Below are positions 15,776 through 24,223 of a stretch of 64,000 nt of DNA, one piece after another. The translations under genes and the position numbers were made by a program. The notes beneath the pieces are model-generated. The model had not been told where the DNA came from. It made no database searches and saw only the letters and a program-made list of their open reading frames with translations. The first letter of the stretch is position 1. Each line of letters begins with the position of its first letter. This stretch comes from Pseudonocardia cypriaca (GTDB lineage Bacteria > Actinomycetota > Actinomycetes > Mycobacteriales > Pseudonocardiaceae): assembly GCF_006717045.1 (NCBI RefSeq), contig NZ_VFPH01000003.1, positions 1,426,001 to 1,490,000 of the forward strand. The letters run 5' to 3'.

Positions 15776-16297
15776 ATGCCGCAACCGCAAGGGGCCGAGC
15801 TCGAGGCGATCCGGGACCGACGCACGGAGCTGAGGGAGCGCTACCTCACCGAGCCGGCCAAGCGCCCGGCCTCCACCGTGCGTGGGGTGCACCACCTGGC
15901 GCTGATCTGCCGCGACGTCGAGGAGACGATCCGGTTCTACCAGGAACTGCTCGGGTTCCCGCTGGTCGAGCTCGTGGAGAACCGCGACTACAGCGGCTCC
16001 AGCCACTTCTTCTTCGACATCGGCAACAACAACCTGCTCGGCTTCTTCGACTTCCCAGGGCACGACCACCCGGACTTCACCGAGACGATCGGCGCCGTCC
16101 AGCACCTGGCGCTCTCCACCTCGCCGGAGGAGTTCGCGGCCGCGAAGGAGCGCCTGGACGCCGCCGGCGTCACGTACCTCGGGCCGGACCGGGGCGTGGA
16201 GAACAGCCTCTACATCCGCGATCCCAACGGCATCGGGCTGGAGTTCTACTGCGAGAAGCTCGGCTTCTTCGAAGGAGAGCCGCTCCTCTCCTCCTGA
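15776..16297 (+). CDS. VOC (glyoxalase/dioxygenase fold) protein
   Basis: The 173-residue protein has two beta-alpha-beta-beta-beta modules: the first from VRGVHHLALICRDVEETIRF (metal His near residue 41), the second from VQHLALSTSPEEFAAAKERL, ending IRDPNGIGLEFYCEKLGFF with the metal Glu near 160. This is the layout of single-chain glyoxalase-I-like or extradiol-type proteins. GAAGGGATGAAGTG precedes ATG 15776, which lies 16 bases after the frameshifted MBL gene, so the two were probably one operon. Substrate unknown. Confidence 0.85.
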   Translation: MPQPQGAELEAIRDRRTELRERYLTEPAKRPASTVRGVHHLALICRDVEETIRFYQELLGFPLVELVENRDYSGSSHFFFDIGNNNLLGFFDFPGHDHPDFTETIGAVQHLALSTSPEEFAAAKERLDAAGVTYLGPDRGVENSLYIRDPNGIGLEFYCEKLGFFEGEPLLSS

Positions 16298-16388
16298 CCA
16301 CCATCTGGCGCGACCATGGAACCGGTCCGCCCACTCGTGCGTCCCTGTACATGGACGACGTGTACCGCGATCACGACAGGTGGGGAGC

Positions 16389-17600
16389 ATGGACGACTTC
16401 CGTGGCGGTGGTGGGCCCCCGGGCCGACCACCCGTGCCGGGGCGCCGAGGCGGAGCCCCCCAGTGGGGGCAGCCGCAGCGGCCGCATCCGGGCCGAGCCT
16501 ATCCACCTCCGGCCCCTCCGCCGGGGCAGGGTGCACAGCCTGCGTCCCCGCGCCGGCCGCGCCCCGTGCAGCGCACGGCGTTGCTGCCCGCCCAGGTCGG
16601 CAGGGGTCCACAAGGTGCCGCCGGCGCGCCGCCGCGGCGGCGCCCGCCCCGGCCGCGACCCGTCCGGAGCCGCCCGCGCTGGGGTCGCCGCCTGGGGATC
16701 GCGCTGCTCGCGCTGCTGGTCGCCGCGCTCGGGTTCGCGGTGTACGTGGACAGCACGCTCGCCCGGGTGCCGGCGCTGCCGTCGAACAGCGACGCGTCGG
16801 GGGCAGGCACCAACTGGCTCATCGTCGGCTCCGACAGCAGGGCGAACCTCACCCCGGAGCAGCGCAAGGAGTACGCCACCGGCGACCCCGAGTCGGAGCT
16901 GACCGACACGATCATGCTCCTGCACACGGGCAGCGGACCCACCACGCTGGTCAGCCTCCCGCGTGACTCCATGGTCGACATCCCCGGCGAGGGCCGACAC
17001 AAGATCAACTCAGCGTACGGGCGCGGTGGCGGTGCCGAGGGCGGGGGTCCCGAACTGCTCGTCGCCACGGTGGAGAAGGCCACCGGCCTGCGCATCGACC
17101 ACTACATCGAGATCGGGTTCCTCGGCATCGTCTCGGTCGTCGACGCGGTGGGCGGCGTCGAGATGTGCGTCCCCGAGGCGATCAAGGACCCCAAGGCCGC
17201 GCTGAACATCAAGGCAGGCTGCCAAACCCTCGACGAGGCCACCGCGCTCGGCTACGTGCGCACCCGGGCCACCGCGTCCTCGGACTTCGGGCGGGTGGAG
17301 CGCCAACGCGCGTTCATCTCAGCGCTGCTCGACAAGGCCACCAGCCCGGGCACGCTGTTCAACCCGTTCCGGATCGTGCCGCTGGCCACCGGCCTGTCGA
17401 ACTCGGTCGCGGTGGACGACAGCACGCACGTCTGGCACCTCGCCCAGCTGGGCCTGGCCATGCGCGGTCTCTCGGACGGCATCTCCACCACGGTGCCGGT
17501 ACGCGACGGCGTGGTGAACTGGGACCGCACCCGCTCGAAGGCCCTGTTCGACGCCCTCGCGGCCGACGAACGCCCCCCGCAGAACGCGCTGGGCCCCTGA
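16389..17600 (+). CDS. LytR-CpsA-Psr (LCP) family cell-wall ligase
   Basis: The 403-residue protein has a 100-residue Pro/Gly/Arg-rich cytoplasmic start, one membrane helix (about 102-121) and an extracellular LCP domain (about 140-310) with NWLIVGSDSR, LPRDSMVDIPG, HKINSAYG, DAVGGVEMCVPEAI and YVRTRATASSDFGRVERQR, which hold the Asp and Arg residues used to bind polyprenyl pyrophosphate. LCP proteins join arabinogalactan or other glycans to peptidoglycan in actinobacteria. ATG 16389 follows GGTGGGGA; GTG 16380 is an in-frame alternative. Two tandem hairpins end the transcript. Confidence 0.9.
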   Translation: MDDFRGGGGPPGRPPVPGRRGGAPQWGQPQRPHPGRAYPPPAPPPGQGAQPASPRRPRPVQRTALLPAQVGRGPQGAAGAPPRRRPPRPRPVRSRPRWGRRLGIALLALLVAALGFAVYVDSTLARVPALPSNSDASGAGTNWLIVGSDSRANLTPEQRKEYATGDPESELTDTIMLLHTGSGPTTLVSLPRDSMVDIPGEGRHKINSAYGRGGGAEGGGPELLVATVEKATGLRIDHYIEIGFLGIVSVVDAVGGVEMCVPEAIKDPKAALNIKAGCQTLDEATALGYVRTRATASSDFGRVERQRAFISALLDKATSPGTLFNPFRIVPLATGLSNSVAVDDSTHVWHLAQLGLAMRGLSDGISTTVPVRDGVVNWDRTRSKALFDALAADERPPQNALGP

Positions 17601-17604
17601 TCGT

Positions 17605-17661
17605 TCCGACGAACGGCGCGTTCGTCGGATAGGTTCCGACGAACGCGCCGCTCGTCGGAAC
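17605..17661. terminator. Two tandem hairpins between convergent genes
   Basis: TCCGACGAAC pairs with TTCGTCGGA (17605-17629), and GTTCCGACGA pairs with TCGTCGGAAC (17633-17661). Both sit between the ends of the LCP gene and of the convergent ku gene, so they can end both transcripts. There is no T run, as is usual at this G+C. Confidence 0.7.
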
Positions 17662-17671
17662 CGGGACGGGC

Positions 17672-18577
17672 TCAGGCGGGCTTGCGGCGCTTGCGCGGCG
17701 CCTCGTCGTCGTCGTCCTTCTTCTTCGACGACCGGCGCGCGGGTGGCTTCTTCTCCGCAGGCTCCTCCGGAGCCGCCTCGGCCGGCTTGCCGGTCGCGGC
17801 CCGTGCCGCCTCCACGCTCGCCTGCAGGGCGCTGAGCAGGTCGGTCATGCTGTCCGGGCCCTCGTCGCGCTTCTCGGGGGCGGGCGCGGGCCGGGTGTCG
17901 CCGGTGGTGCGCTTGCGCTCGATCAGCTCGACGACCGCGTCGCGGTACTCGTCGTGGAACTGCGTGGGGTCGAAGTCGGCGCCCAGGCTCTCCACGAGCG
18001 AGGCCGCCATCGTCAGCTCCTGGGGCCGCAGCTCGACCTCGGCGTCGAGGATGTCGAACTCGGGCTCGCGGACCTCGTCGGGCCACAGCATCGTCTGCAG
18101 CACGATCGCCTTGTCGCGCACGCGCAGCAGCGCGATGCTCTCCCGCTGCCGCAGCGCGACCTTGACGACCGCCATCCGGTCGGTCTGCACGAGCGCCTCG
18201 CGCAGCAGCGCGTACGGCTTGGCCGCCTTGGCGTCCGGTTCGAGGTAGTAGCTCTTGTCGAACAGCAGCGGGTCGATCTGGTCGGCCGGGACGAACTCGA
18301 CCACGTCGATCTCGTGCCCCGACTTCGTGGGAAGCGAGTCGAGGTCCTCCTCGTCGAGGGTGATCAGCTCGCCGTCGTCGGTCTCGTAGCCCTTGACGAT
18401 GTCGGCGTAGTCCACCTCCTCGCCGTCGATCGAGCAGGTGCGCTTGTACTTGATCCGTCCACCGTCGGCCGCGTGCACCTGGTGGAACCTGATGTCGTGG
18501 TTGGACGTGGCCGAGTACGCCTTGACGGGCACGCTGACCAGTCCGAACGACACCGCGCCGCTCCACATCGCGCGCAT
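17672..18577 (-). CDS. ku: Ku protein, non-homologous end joining
   Basis: The 301-residue protein starts MRAMWSGAVSFGLVSVPVKA and has the Ku core: IRFHQVHAADGGRIKYKRTC, PADQIDPLLFDKSYYLEP, LLRVRDKAIVLQTMLWPDEV and QFHDEYRDAVVELIERK. The last 60 residues are a Lys/Arg-rich tail (KKPPARRSSKKKDDDD), known in actinobacterial Ku to aid DNA binding. It forms a ring on broken ends and recruits the ligase encoded divergently 64 bases away. Length is normal for bacterial Ku. Confidence 0.96.
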   Translation of the reverse strand: MRAMWSGAVSFGLVSVPVKAYSATSNHDIRFHQVHAADGGRIKYKRTCSIDGEEVDYADIVKGYETDDGELITLDEEDLDSLPTKSGHEIDVVEFVPADQIDPLLFDKSYYLEPDAKAAKPYALLREALVQTDRMAVVKVALRQRESIALLRVRDKAIVLQTMLWPDEVREPEFDILDAEVELRPQELTMAASLVESLGADFDPTQFHDEYRDAVVELIERKRTTGDTRPAPAPEKRDEGPDSMTDLLSALQASVEAARAATGKPAEAAPEEPAEKKPPARRSSKKKDDDDEAPRKRRKPA

Positions 18578-18641
18578 GCGAGCCCCCGTTTCCTCCGCGT
18601 TTCGCGATTCCCTTCGCGATTCTTGCTGTCAGCATGGCGGC

Positions 18642-19562
18642 GTGCTGCCCATGCTCGCCACCCCCGGCGCCCTTCCGAGCGGTCCGGAATGGCTTTTCGA
18701 GGTGAAGTGGGACGGCATGCGGCTGCTCGCCGACGTCGCCGACGGGCAGGTCCGGCTCTCCAGCCGCAGCGAGCGCGACGTCACGGCCAACTTCCCCGAG
18801 CTGGCTGCGCTCACCGCCCTCGCGCCGGACGTGCTGCTCGACGGCGAGGTGGTGCTGCTGGAGAACGGCGTGCCCAGCTTCGCCGCGCTGGCCGAGCGGA
18901 TGCACGGCCCGGTCGCGCCGCGGGTCGCCCAGGCGAGGCCCGTCACGTTCATGGTTTTCGACGTGCTCCGCCTCTACGGCGTGCCGCTGCTGCAGCGCCC
19001 GTTCGTGGAGCGTCGCGGCACCCTGGAACGCCTGGACCTCGCCTCGGTCCCGGTGCTCTCGCTCTCCCCGATCTACACCGACGGCGCGGCCCTGTTCGAC
19101 GCCACACGGGAGCGGGGGATGGAAGGCGTCGTCGCCAAGCGGCGCGACGGCGTGTACCGGCCCGGCCGCCGCGGCCCCAGCTGGACGAAGGTCACCCACC
19201 GGCACTCGCAGGCCTGCCTGGTGGGCGGCTGGCGCCCGGAGCGCAGCGGCTCGAACCGGATCGGGGCGCTCCTGCTCGGCGTGCCCGACGGCGGTGGGCT
19301 GCGGTACGTGGGGCGGGTCGGTTCCGGGCTGGCGGGCGACCGGGTGCAGCGGCTCCTGTGGGACCGGCTGACGCAGGTGGAGATGCCGCCGTTCGCCGGG
19401 CCGCTGCCGCGTGCGGAGGCCGCGGGATCGAGGTGGTGCGACCCGCACACCGTCATCGAGGTGAGCCACAGCGGCTGGACCGAGGCCGGGCGCCTCTGGC
19501 ACCCGGTGTTCCGCGGTCTGCGTGACGACCTGGATCCCGCACATGTGGAGCTTGAGGCCTGA
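18642..19562 (+). CDS. ATP-dependent DNA ligase (LigD-ligase-domain type)
   Basis: The 306-residue protein has the adenylation Lys in FEVKWDGMR (motif I, near residue 27), LSSRSERD (motif Ia), VLLDGEVV (motif III), GMEGVVAKRRDG (motif IV) and SWTKVTHRH (motif V), followed by an OB-fold (residues about 195-300, IGALLLGVPDGGG, YVGRVGSGL). There is no polymerase or nuclease domain, so it is a stand-alone ligase. GTG 18642 is used, with ATG 18651 possible. Divergent arrangement with ku supports end joining. A full LigD, if present, must lie elsewhere. Confidence 0.92.
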   Translation: MLPMLATPGALPSGPEWLFEVKWDGMRLLADVADGQVRLSSRSERDVTANFPELAALTALAPDVLLDGEVVLLENGVPSFAALAERMHGPVAPRVAQARPVTFMVFDVLRLYGVPLLQRPFVERRGTLERLDLASVPVLSLSPIYTDGAALFDATRERGMEGVVAKRRDGVYRPGRRGPSWTKVTHRHSQACLVGGWRPERSGSNRIGALLLGVPDGGGLRYVGRVGSGLAGDRVQRLLWDRLTQVEMPPFAGPLPRAEAAGSRWCDPHTVIEVSHSGWTEAGRLWHPVFRGLRDDLDPAHVELEA

Positions 19563-19681
19563 ACCCCCGACAATGGGCTTCCCGCCCACCTGCGTCACCA
19601 CGGGCGATGAGGAGGGCACGTGCAGCCACCACGCTTGCTGCAAGGTCACGGAGAACGCCCTCCTGGACTACGGTTGCTCCG

Positions 19682-20278
19682 GTGACGACGATGCTGACGT
19701 GGCAGGCCGAGGACGGCCACGGCCTCGAGGGCGTGCGGATGATTCCCGGTCACGGTGGGTTCCGGGCCCTCGGCCGGATGGTTCGCGTCGAGCCGACCGG
19801 TGGCTTCACCTCCTCCTACCGCCTGGTGGTCGGCGAGGACGGCAGGGTGTCGCGGCTCTCGGTCACCAGCGCGACCGCCGAGCGGGAGCGGCATCTCACG
19901 ATCAACCGCACCGACGACGGGGTCTGGTTGCTCGACACCGGCTCCGGGAGCGGCGCCGTCCGCGACGACTGCGCCGGGGCTGTCGACGTCGACCTGGCGT
20001 ACAGCCCGATGTTCAACACGATCCCGATCCGCAGGCTCGGCCTGCACCGCGAGGCGGGCGAGCACACGTTGCCGATGGTGTTCGTGTCGCTGCCCGACCT
20101 GGAGGTGCGCGTGGTCGAGCAGACCTACCGCACCGTGTCGGTGTTCGACGAGGACGCCGGCCACGCCGGGATCGGGTTCCGGTCGGGTGACTTCACCGCC
20201 GACCTCGTGGTCGACGCAGACGGTGTGGTCGCCAGCTACCCCGGCCTCGCCCGCCGCCTCCTGCCCGCCACCAGCTGA
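19682..20278 (+). CDS. Putative glycolipid-binding (DUF1089-type) protein
   Basis: The 198-residue protein (GTG 19682; ATG 19691 possible) starts with WQAEDGHGLEGVRM and has SSYRLVVGEDGRVSRLSV, DVDLAYSPMFNTIPIRRLGL, VEQTYRTVSVF and FTADLVVDADGVVASYPGLA. This is the pattern of the putative glycolipid-binding family, predicted to form a beta-clam around a hydrophobic ligand. No signal peptide is visible. It stands alone between the ligase and the convergent tyrA. Function in the cell is unknown. Confidence 0.8.
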   Translation: MTTMLTWQAEDGHGLEGVRMIPGHGGFRALGRMVRVEPTGGFTSSYRLVVGEDGRVSRLSVTSATAERERHLTINRTDDGVWLLDTGSGSGAVRDDCAGAVDVDLAYSPMFNTIPIRRLGLHREAGEHTLPMVFVSLPDLEVRVVEQTYRTVSVFDEDAGHAGIGFRSGDFTADLVVDADGVVASYPGLARRLLPATS

Positions 20279-20301
20279 GAGGGCGCGCGGTGGTCGAGTA
20301 G

Positions 20302-20322
20302 GGCCGCCGCTGCAGCGGGGCC
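20302..20322. terminator. GC-rich hairpin between convergent genes
   Basis: GGCC and GGCC-side arms enclose the palindrome CCGCTGCAGCGG. It lies between the ends of the DUF1089 gene and tyrA, which makes a bidirectional terminator likely. Confidence 0.5.
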
Positions 20323-20329
20323 TCCGTGA

Positions 20330-21271
20330 TCAGGCCCAGCCGACCACGGCGTCGCCGCGGCGGCCGATCTCCCGCAGCTCGGTGGGCGTCGTGCGGCCGC
20401 GCCGCACGCGCACGGGCTGCGGGTCCCGGGCCGCGGCCCAGCGCAGCCGGCCCTCGTGACCGGCCCGCACGGTGGCGGCGAGCCCGCCGGTCGACGCGAG
20501 CGCCCCGCGCATCGCGCCGAGCCGGCCCAGCGCGTCGTCGACGGCGGCGAGCAACGCGTCCCGGTTGCCCTCGCACATCGCGAGCACGAGCTCGGGGCGG
20601 GTGCCGGCCACCCGCGTGCCGTCGGCGAACGAGGATGCGGCCAGCGCGAGCGGCAGGTCGTCGTCGCCCCCGGCGCCCACGGCGGCGAGCACCGCGGCGA
20701 GCAGGTGCGGCAGGTGCGAGACCCGGGCCACCGCGAGGTCGTGCTCGTCGGACGCGGCCGGCACCACCCGCGACCCGCAGCTCCACGCCAGCTCGGCGAC
20801 GTCGGCCCACACGTCGAGGTCGGTCCCGTCGTCGGCGGCCGCCACCCAGGCCGCGTCGACGAACAGGCCCGCGTTCCCCGCGCCCCAGCCCGACTCGGCG
20901 GTGCCGGCCATCGGGTGCCCGCCCACGTAGCGGGCGCGCGGCGCGAACCGGGCGACCGCGTCGGCCACCGCGACCTTGACGCTCACGGCGTCGGTGAGCC
21001 GGCACGTCGGCGCCACCGCGTCCACCCGGCGCAGCACGCCGTCCAGCGCGGGGAGCGGGACGGCCAGCACCACGAGCGCGTCCGCCTCGACTGCCCGGCG
21101 GAGCGCGGCGTCGGTGTCGGTACCGACGTCGAAGCCGTCGGCGCGCGCCTCGGCCGCGGTCTCCTCGGACGCGCTCGTGCCCCACACCGCGCGTCCCGCC
21201 TTGTCCGCGGCCCGCATCAGCGACCCGCCGATCAACCCGGCGCCGATCACGCACACCGCCCGCTCCGTCAC
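20330..21271 (-). CDS. tyrA: Prephenate dehydrogenase
   Basis: The 313-residue protein has the NAD-binding motif CVIGAGLIGGSLMRAA at residues 6-21, then LAVPLPALDGVL, GGHPMAGTAESGW (substrate-binding His and Ser/Thr region) and VSHLPHLLAAVLAAV, the standard prephenate/arogenate dehydrogenase layout. It oxidises prephenate to 4-hydroxyphenylpyruvate for tyrosine. No ACT domain follows, so feedback control may be weak or external. The upstream amidase gene ends 26 bases away on the same strand. Confidence 0.93.
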   Translation of the reverse strand: MTERAVCVIGAGLIGGSLMRAADKAGRAVWGTSASEETAAEARADGFDVGTDTDAALRRAVEADALVVLAVPLPALDGVLRRVDAVAPTCRLTDAVSVKVAVADAVARFAPRARYVGGHPMAGTAESGWGAGNAGLFVDAAWVAAADDGTDLDVWADVAELAWSCGSRVVPAASDEHDLAVARVSHLPHLLAAVLAAVGAGGDDDLPLALAASSFADGTRVAGTRPELVLAMCEGNRDALLAAVDDALGRLGAMRGALASTGGLAATVRAGHEGRLRWAAARDPQPVRVRRGRTTPTELREIGRRGDAVVGWA

Positions 21272-21297
21272 GCGGCGAAACGGTACGCGGCCCGCGC

Positions 21298-22626
21298 TCA
21301 GTCCCGGGCGAGCGCCCCCGCCACCCGCAGGACGCCGCGTTCCTCCAGCCGCACGCCGACGATCTGCACACCGGCGGGCAGGCCACCGTCGGCGACCTCA
21401 CCCGGCACGGAGGCCGCCGGCCAGCCGGTGAGGTTGAACGGGAGGGTGAGCGCGAGCAGCTGGGGACGCACCGCCACGTCGATGCCGCCGACCTCGACCT
21501 CGGCCGCCCCGATCGGCGTGGCCCGCAGGCGGGTGGTGGGCAGCAGCAGGACGTCGAGGTCGGCCACGGCCGCACGGAAGGCTGCGGTGAGGCGGCGGCG
21601 GGTGCGCATGGCGTCGACGTAGGCCCGGGCGGGCTGGTCGGCGAACGGGAGCAGCCGCTCGCGGGTGATCGGCTGGTAGTCCTCCGGCCGCTCCGCGAGC
21701 CACTGCGCGTGGGTGGCGTACGCCTCTGCGCCGACGATCACCGGGTACGTCGCCGCCAGCTCGTCGATCATCGGGGTGCTCACCTCCTGCAGCTGCGCCC
21801 CGCGGGCCTGGAGGCGGGCGGCCGCGGCCTCGACGGCCTTGGTGATGGCCGGGTCGAGCGCGCGCCAGTACTCGTCGGTGAGCAGGCCGACCCGCACGCC
21901 GTTCACACCGGGCGCCTGGATGCCGCCGCCGGTGCCGTCCGCGCGGCTGAGCACGTCCCACGCGACGGACGCCGCGTGCACGTCAGGGGCCAGTACACCG
22001 ATGTGGTCGAGGGACTCCGAGAGCGGGAAGGACCCGTCGGTCGGGAGCACGCCGAACGCGGGCTTCAGCCCGACCACGCCGCACAGCGCGGCAGGCGTGC
22101 GCACGCTCGCGCCTGTGTCGGTGCCGAGCGCGAGCGGCAGGTGCCCCGCGCCGACGGCGGCAGCCGAGCCGGACGACGAGCCCCCGGTGATCCGCGACGG
22201 GTCGTGCGGGTTGCGCGCCGGTCCGGTGGCGGCGACGTCGCCCGTCGGGCCGTAGGCGAACTCGTGGGTGTGCAGCTTCGCGACGATCAGGGCGCCCGCC
22301 TCGCGCAGGCGGGCGACCACCGGCGCGTCGGCCGTTGCCGGTGGCGCGTCCGCGAGTACGTCGGAGCCCGCCCTGGTGGGGAGCCCGACGACGTCGATCA
22401 GGTCCTTCACCCCGACCGCGACGCCGTGCAGCGGCCCGCGCCAGTCGCCGCGCGCGAGTTCGGCGTCCCGCTCGGCTGCCGCGGCCAGCGCGCGTTCGGC
22501 GTCGAGGGCGATGACGGCGTTGCAGGTGTCGGCGGCGAGGCGGTCCAGGACGTTCCGGACGTGCTCCGTGGCCGAGAGTTGCCGGGAGCGCAGGGCCATG
22601 CCGAGTTCGCGAAGGTCAGGCAGCAC
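21298..22626 (-). CDS. Amidase signature family enzyme
   Basis: The 442-residue protein has the catalytic Lys in GVAVGVKDLIDVVGL (near residue 77), the cis-Ser in ITGGSSSGSAAAVGAG (near 150) and the nucleophile Ser in GTDTGASVRTPAALCG (near 174), so the Ser-cisSer-Lys triad is complete. It would hydrolyse an amide; its equivalents range from GatA to amidases of xenobiotics. No gatB or gatC is adjacent and the length is short of GatA, so it is not the tRNA amidotransferase subunit. Substrate unknown. Confidence 0.9.
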   Translation of the reverse strand: MLPDLRELGMALRSRQLSATEHVRNVLDRLAADTCNAVIALDAERALAAAAERDAELARGDWRGPLHGVAVGVKDLIDVVGLPTRAGSDVLADAPPATADAPVVARLREAGALIVAKLHTHEFAYGPTGDVAATGPARNPHDPSRITGGSSSGSAAAVGAGHLPLALGTDTGASVRTPAALCGVVGLKPAFGVLPTDGSFPLSESLDHIGVLAPDVHAASVAWDVLSRADGTGGGIQAPGVNGVRVGLLTDEYWRALDPAITKAVEAAAARLQARGAQLQEVSTPMIDELAATYPVIVGAEAYATHAQWLAERPEDYQPITRERLLPFADQPARAYVDAMRTRRRLTAAFRAAVADLDVLLLPTTRLRATPIGAAEVEVGGIDVAVRPQLLALTLPFNLTGWPAASVPGEVADGGLPAGVQIVGVRLEERGVLRVAGALARD

Positions 22627-22700
22627 CCCGCCATCTTTACAGGCCGGTAGGAGCGCGCCGACGAGTTGTGGACGGGTGGCCCCGCGCGCCGCACAGCGTC

Positions 22701-22727
22701 CGTCACATCTTCGCGGCGCCGCCGGTC
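22701..22727 (+). promoter_or_regulatory. ECF41-like promoter of the DoxX gene
   Basis: CGTCACA (22701-22707), 16 bases, then GGTC (22724-22727). It matches closely the element upstream of the nearby ECF41/SigJ-type sigma gene: both read GTCACATC at the -35 side and GCCGGTCAAC at the -10 side. ECF41 promoters are known to look like TGTCACA-N16-CGTC. Confidence 0.6.
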
Positions 22728-22819
22728 AACAGGGTGGACGAGGTCGTCGGAGGCCTGATCCAGGCCGGCCAACCGATCGTCCGCGTGTCTCCCCGCCCCA
22801 TGACGAGAACGGAGTCCCC

Positions 22820-23227
22820 ATGTCCGCGCGCACGTTCGCCTACTGGGCCACGACGGCCATCACCGTGTTCATGCTCCTGTCCGGCGGACTCGCGTACCTG
22901 CTGCGCGCGGACTTCGCCGTCGGGGGAGTGACGGCTCTCGGCTACCCGACCTACGTCGTCACGATCCTCGGCGTCTGGAAGCTGCTCGCGGTGCCCGCCC
23001 TGCTCGTCCCCCGCCTCGGGCGCCTGCGCGAGTGGGCCTACGCCGGGATCGTGTTCGACCTCACCGGCGCAGCGGCCTCGCACCTCGTCGTCGGCAATCC
23101 TGCGTTTCACCAGATCATGATCGGCGGCCTGCTGTGCGCGGCGTTCGCGTCCCGCGCACTGCGCCCCACCGATCGAGCGGCCGCCGACCCGACCCCGCGT
23201 GCCACCGCCCGGCTCGCCCATCCGTGA
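22820..23227 (+). CDS. DoxX-like membrane protein
   Basis: The 135-residue protein has four membrane segments (about residues 7-27, 44-65, 73-93, 98-114), with LGVWKLLAVPALLVPRLGRLREWAYAG and GAAASHLVVG typical of DoxX-like proteins, which are linked to thiol or oxidative stress handling in other actinobacteria. It is convergent with a sigma-factor gene whose own promoter is nearly identical to the one at 22701-22727, so it is probably a target of that sigma factor. Confidence 0.85.
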   Translation: MSARTFAYWATTAITVFMLLSGGLAYLLRADFAVGGVTALGYPTYVVTILGVWKLLAVPALLVPRLGRLREWAYAGIVFDLTGAAASHLVVGNPAFHQIMIGGLLCAAFASRALRPTDRAAADPTPRATARLAHP

Positions 23228-23239
23228 CCGGAACGAGCG

Positions 23240-24145
23240 TCATCGCTCGGTGCCGCCTGCCCCGAGGAAGACGATGTCGACGTCGCGCAGCCGGTCCGGG
23301 TCGGCCTCCAGGGCGATGCCGGTGATCTTCTCGTCCCTGACGGTGAACGTGAAGACGACCTTCGGCCGGCCGCCGCGCACCCAGACCGCGCCGGGGACGC
23401 CGTCGACGAGAGCGAGGCGAGCGGCCTCGGCGCCTCCGGCGAAGGTGCCTGCCACCGCATCGGCGCCGCGGAGCTCGGCGGGCGCCCCGATCCGGACGGC
23501 CGTCGGATCGGCCACGAGCACGGCGTCCGGATCGAGCAGGGTCAGCAGCGTGGCGAAGTCCCCGCCCCGGGAGGCGGCGAGGAAAGCGGCCACGATCTCC
23601 CGCTTCCGGGACCGCGCGGCATCGGATGCCACGGTTGCTCCCCGCACCCGGCGCCGGGCTCGGCTGGCGTACTGCCGGGCCGCCACGGGGGAGCGGTCGA
23701 TGATGGAGCCGATCTCGCCGAACGACACGTCGAAGACGTCGTGCAGGACGAACGCCAGCCGCTCGGCGGGAGTCAGGGTGTCCAGTACCACCATCAGTGC
23801 GATGCCGACCGAATCGGCGAGCAGCGCCTCGTCCTCGGGGCCTGTCCGGTCGGCCGGGTGGATGCTCGTGCCAGGCGCTACCGGGTCCGGCGGCAATGCC
23901 CCGGTCGGCTCCTCCCGCCGGACCTTGCGGGACTCCAGCACGTTCAGGCAGACCCGGGCCACGACCGTGGTGAGCCACGCGGCGAGGTTCTCCACTCGGT
24001 CGGTGTCGGCACGGCTGACCCGCAGCCACGCCTCCTGCACCGCGTCCTCGGCATCGCCGCGCGAGCCGAGCATCCGGTGGGCCAGCGTGGTCAGCCGCTC
24101 CCGGTGCTCGGCGTACCGCCGTGTCAGCCAGTCGTACTCGCTCAT
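23240..24145 (-). CDS. ECF RNA polymerase sigma factor, ECF41/SigJ type with SnoaL-like C-domain
   Basis: The 301-residue protein has sigma region 2 (LTTLAHRMLGSRGDAEDAVQEAWLR pattern, about residues 18-40), region 4 (TPAERLAFVLHDVFDVSFGEIG, SPVAARQYASRARRRV, about 128-170) and a C-terminal NTF2-fold extension (about 180-300) with the NPDKL-like motif DPDRLRDV near the end. In ECF41 proteins this extension regulates activity in place of an anti-sigma factor. The promoter upstream (24183-24209) fits ECF41 recognition, so autoregulation is likely. Confidence 0.92.
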   Translation of the reverse strand: MSEYDWLTRRYAEHRERLTTLAHRMLGSRGDAEDAVQEAWLRVSRADTDRVENLAAWLTTVVARVCLNVLESRKVRREEPTGALPPDPVAPGTSIHPADRTGPEDEALLADSVGIALMVVLDTLTPAERLAFVLHDVFDVSFGEIGSIIDRSPVAARQYASRARRRVRGATVASDAARSRKREIVAAFLAASRGGDFATLLTLLDPDAVLVADPTAVRIGAPAELRGADAVAGTFAGGAEAARLALVDGVPGAVWVRGGRPKVVFTFTVRDEKITGIALEADPDRLRDVDIVFLGAGGTER

Positions 24146-24182
24146 CTGTCACGTTCCTCCGCGCCCGCCTGTCATACCGGTT

Positions 24183-24209
24183 GACCGGCGGAACGAGCCG
24201 GATGTGACA
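24183..24209 (-). promoter_or_regulatory. ECF41-like promoter of the sigma gene
   Basis: Read on the minus strand: TGTCACA (24209-24203), 16 bases, GGTC (24186-24183), 38 bases before the ATG at 24145. The -35 is an exact ECF41 consensus and the -10 differs by one base. The same arrangement precedes the DoxX gene. Confidence 0.65.
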
Positions 24210-24223
24210 AGCGGGGAGTCGCC

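Noticed and set aside
17319..19649. Minus-strand frame spanning ku, the ligase and the LCP end
   Set aside because: It crosses the terminators between convergent genes and lies out of phase with the real ku frame; only ku itself has protein-family sequence.
21298..22626. Amidase as GatA of the glutamyl-tRNA amidotransferase
   Set aside because: No gatB/gatC neighbours, shorter than GatA, and family context points to a general amidase.
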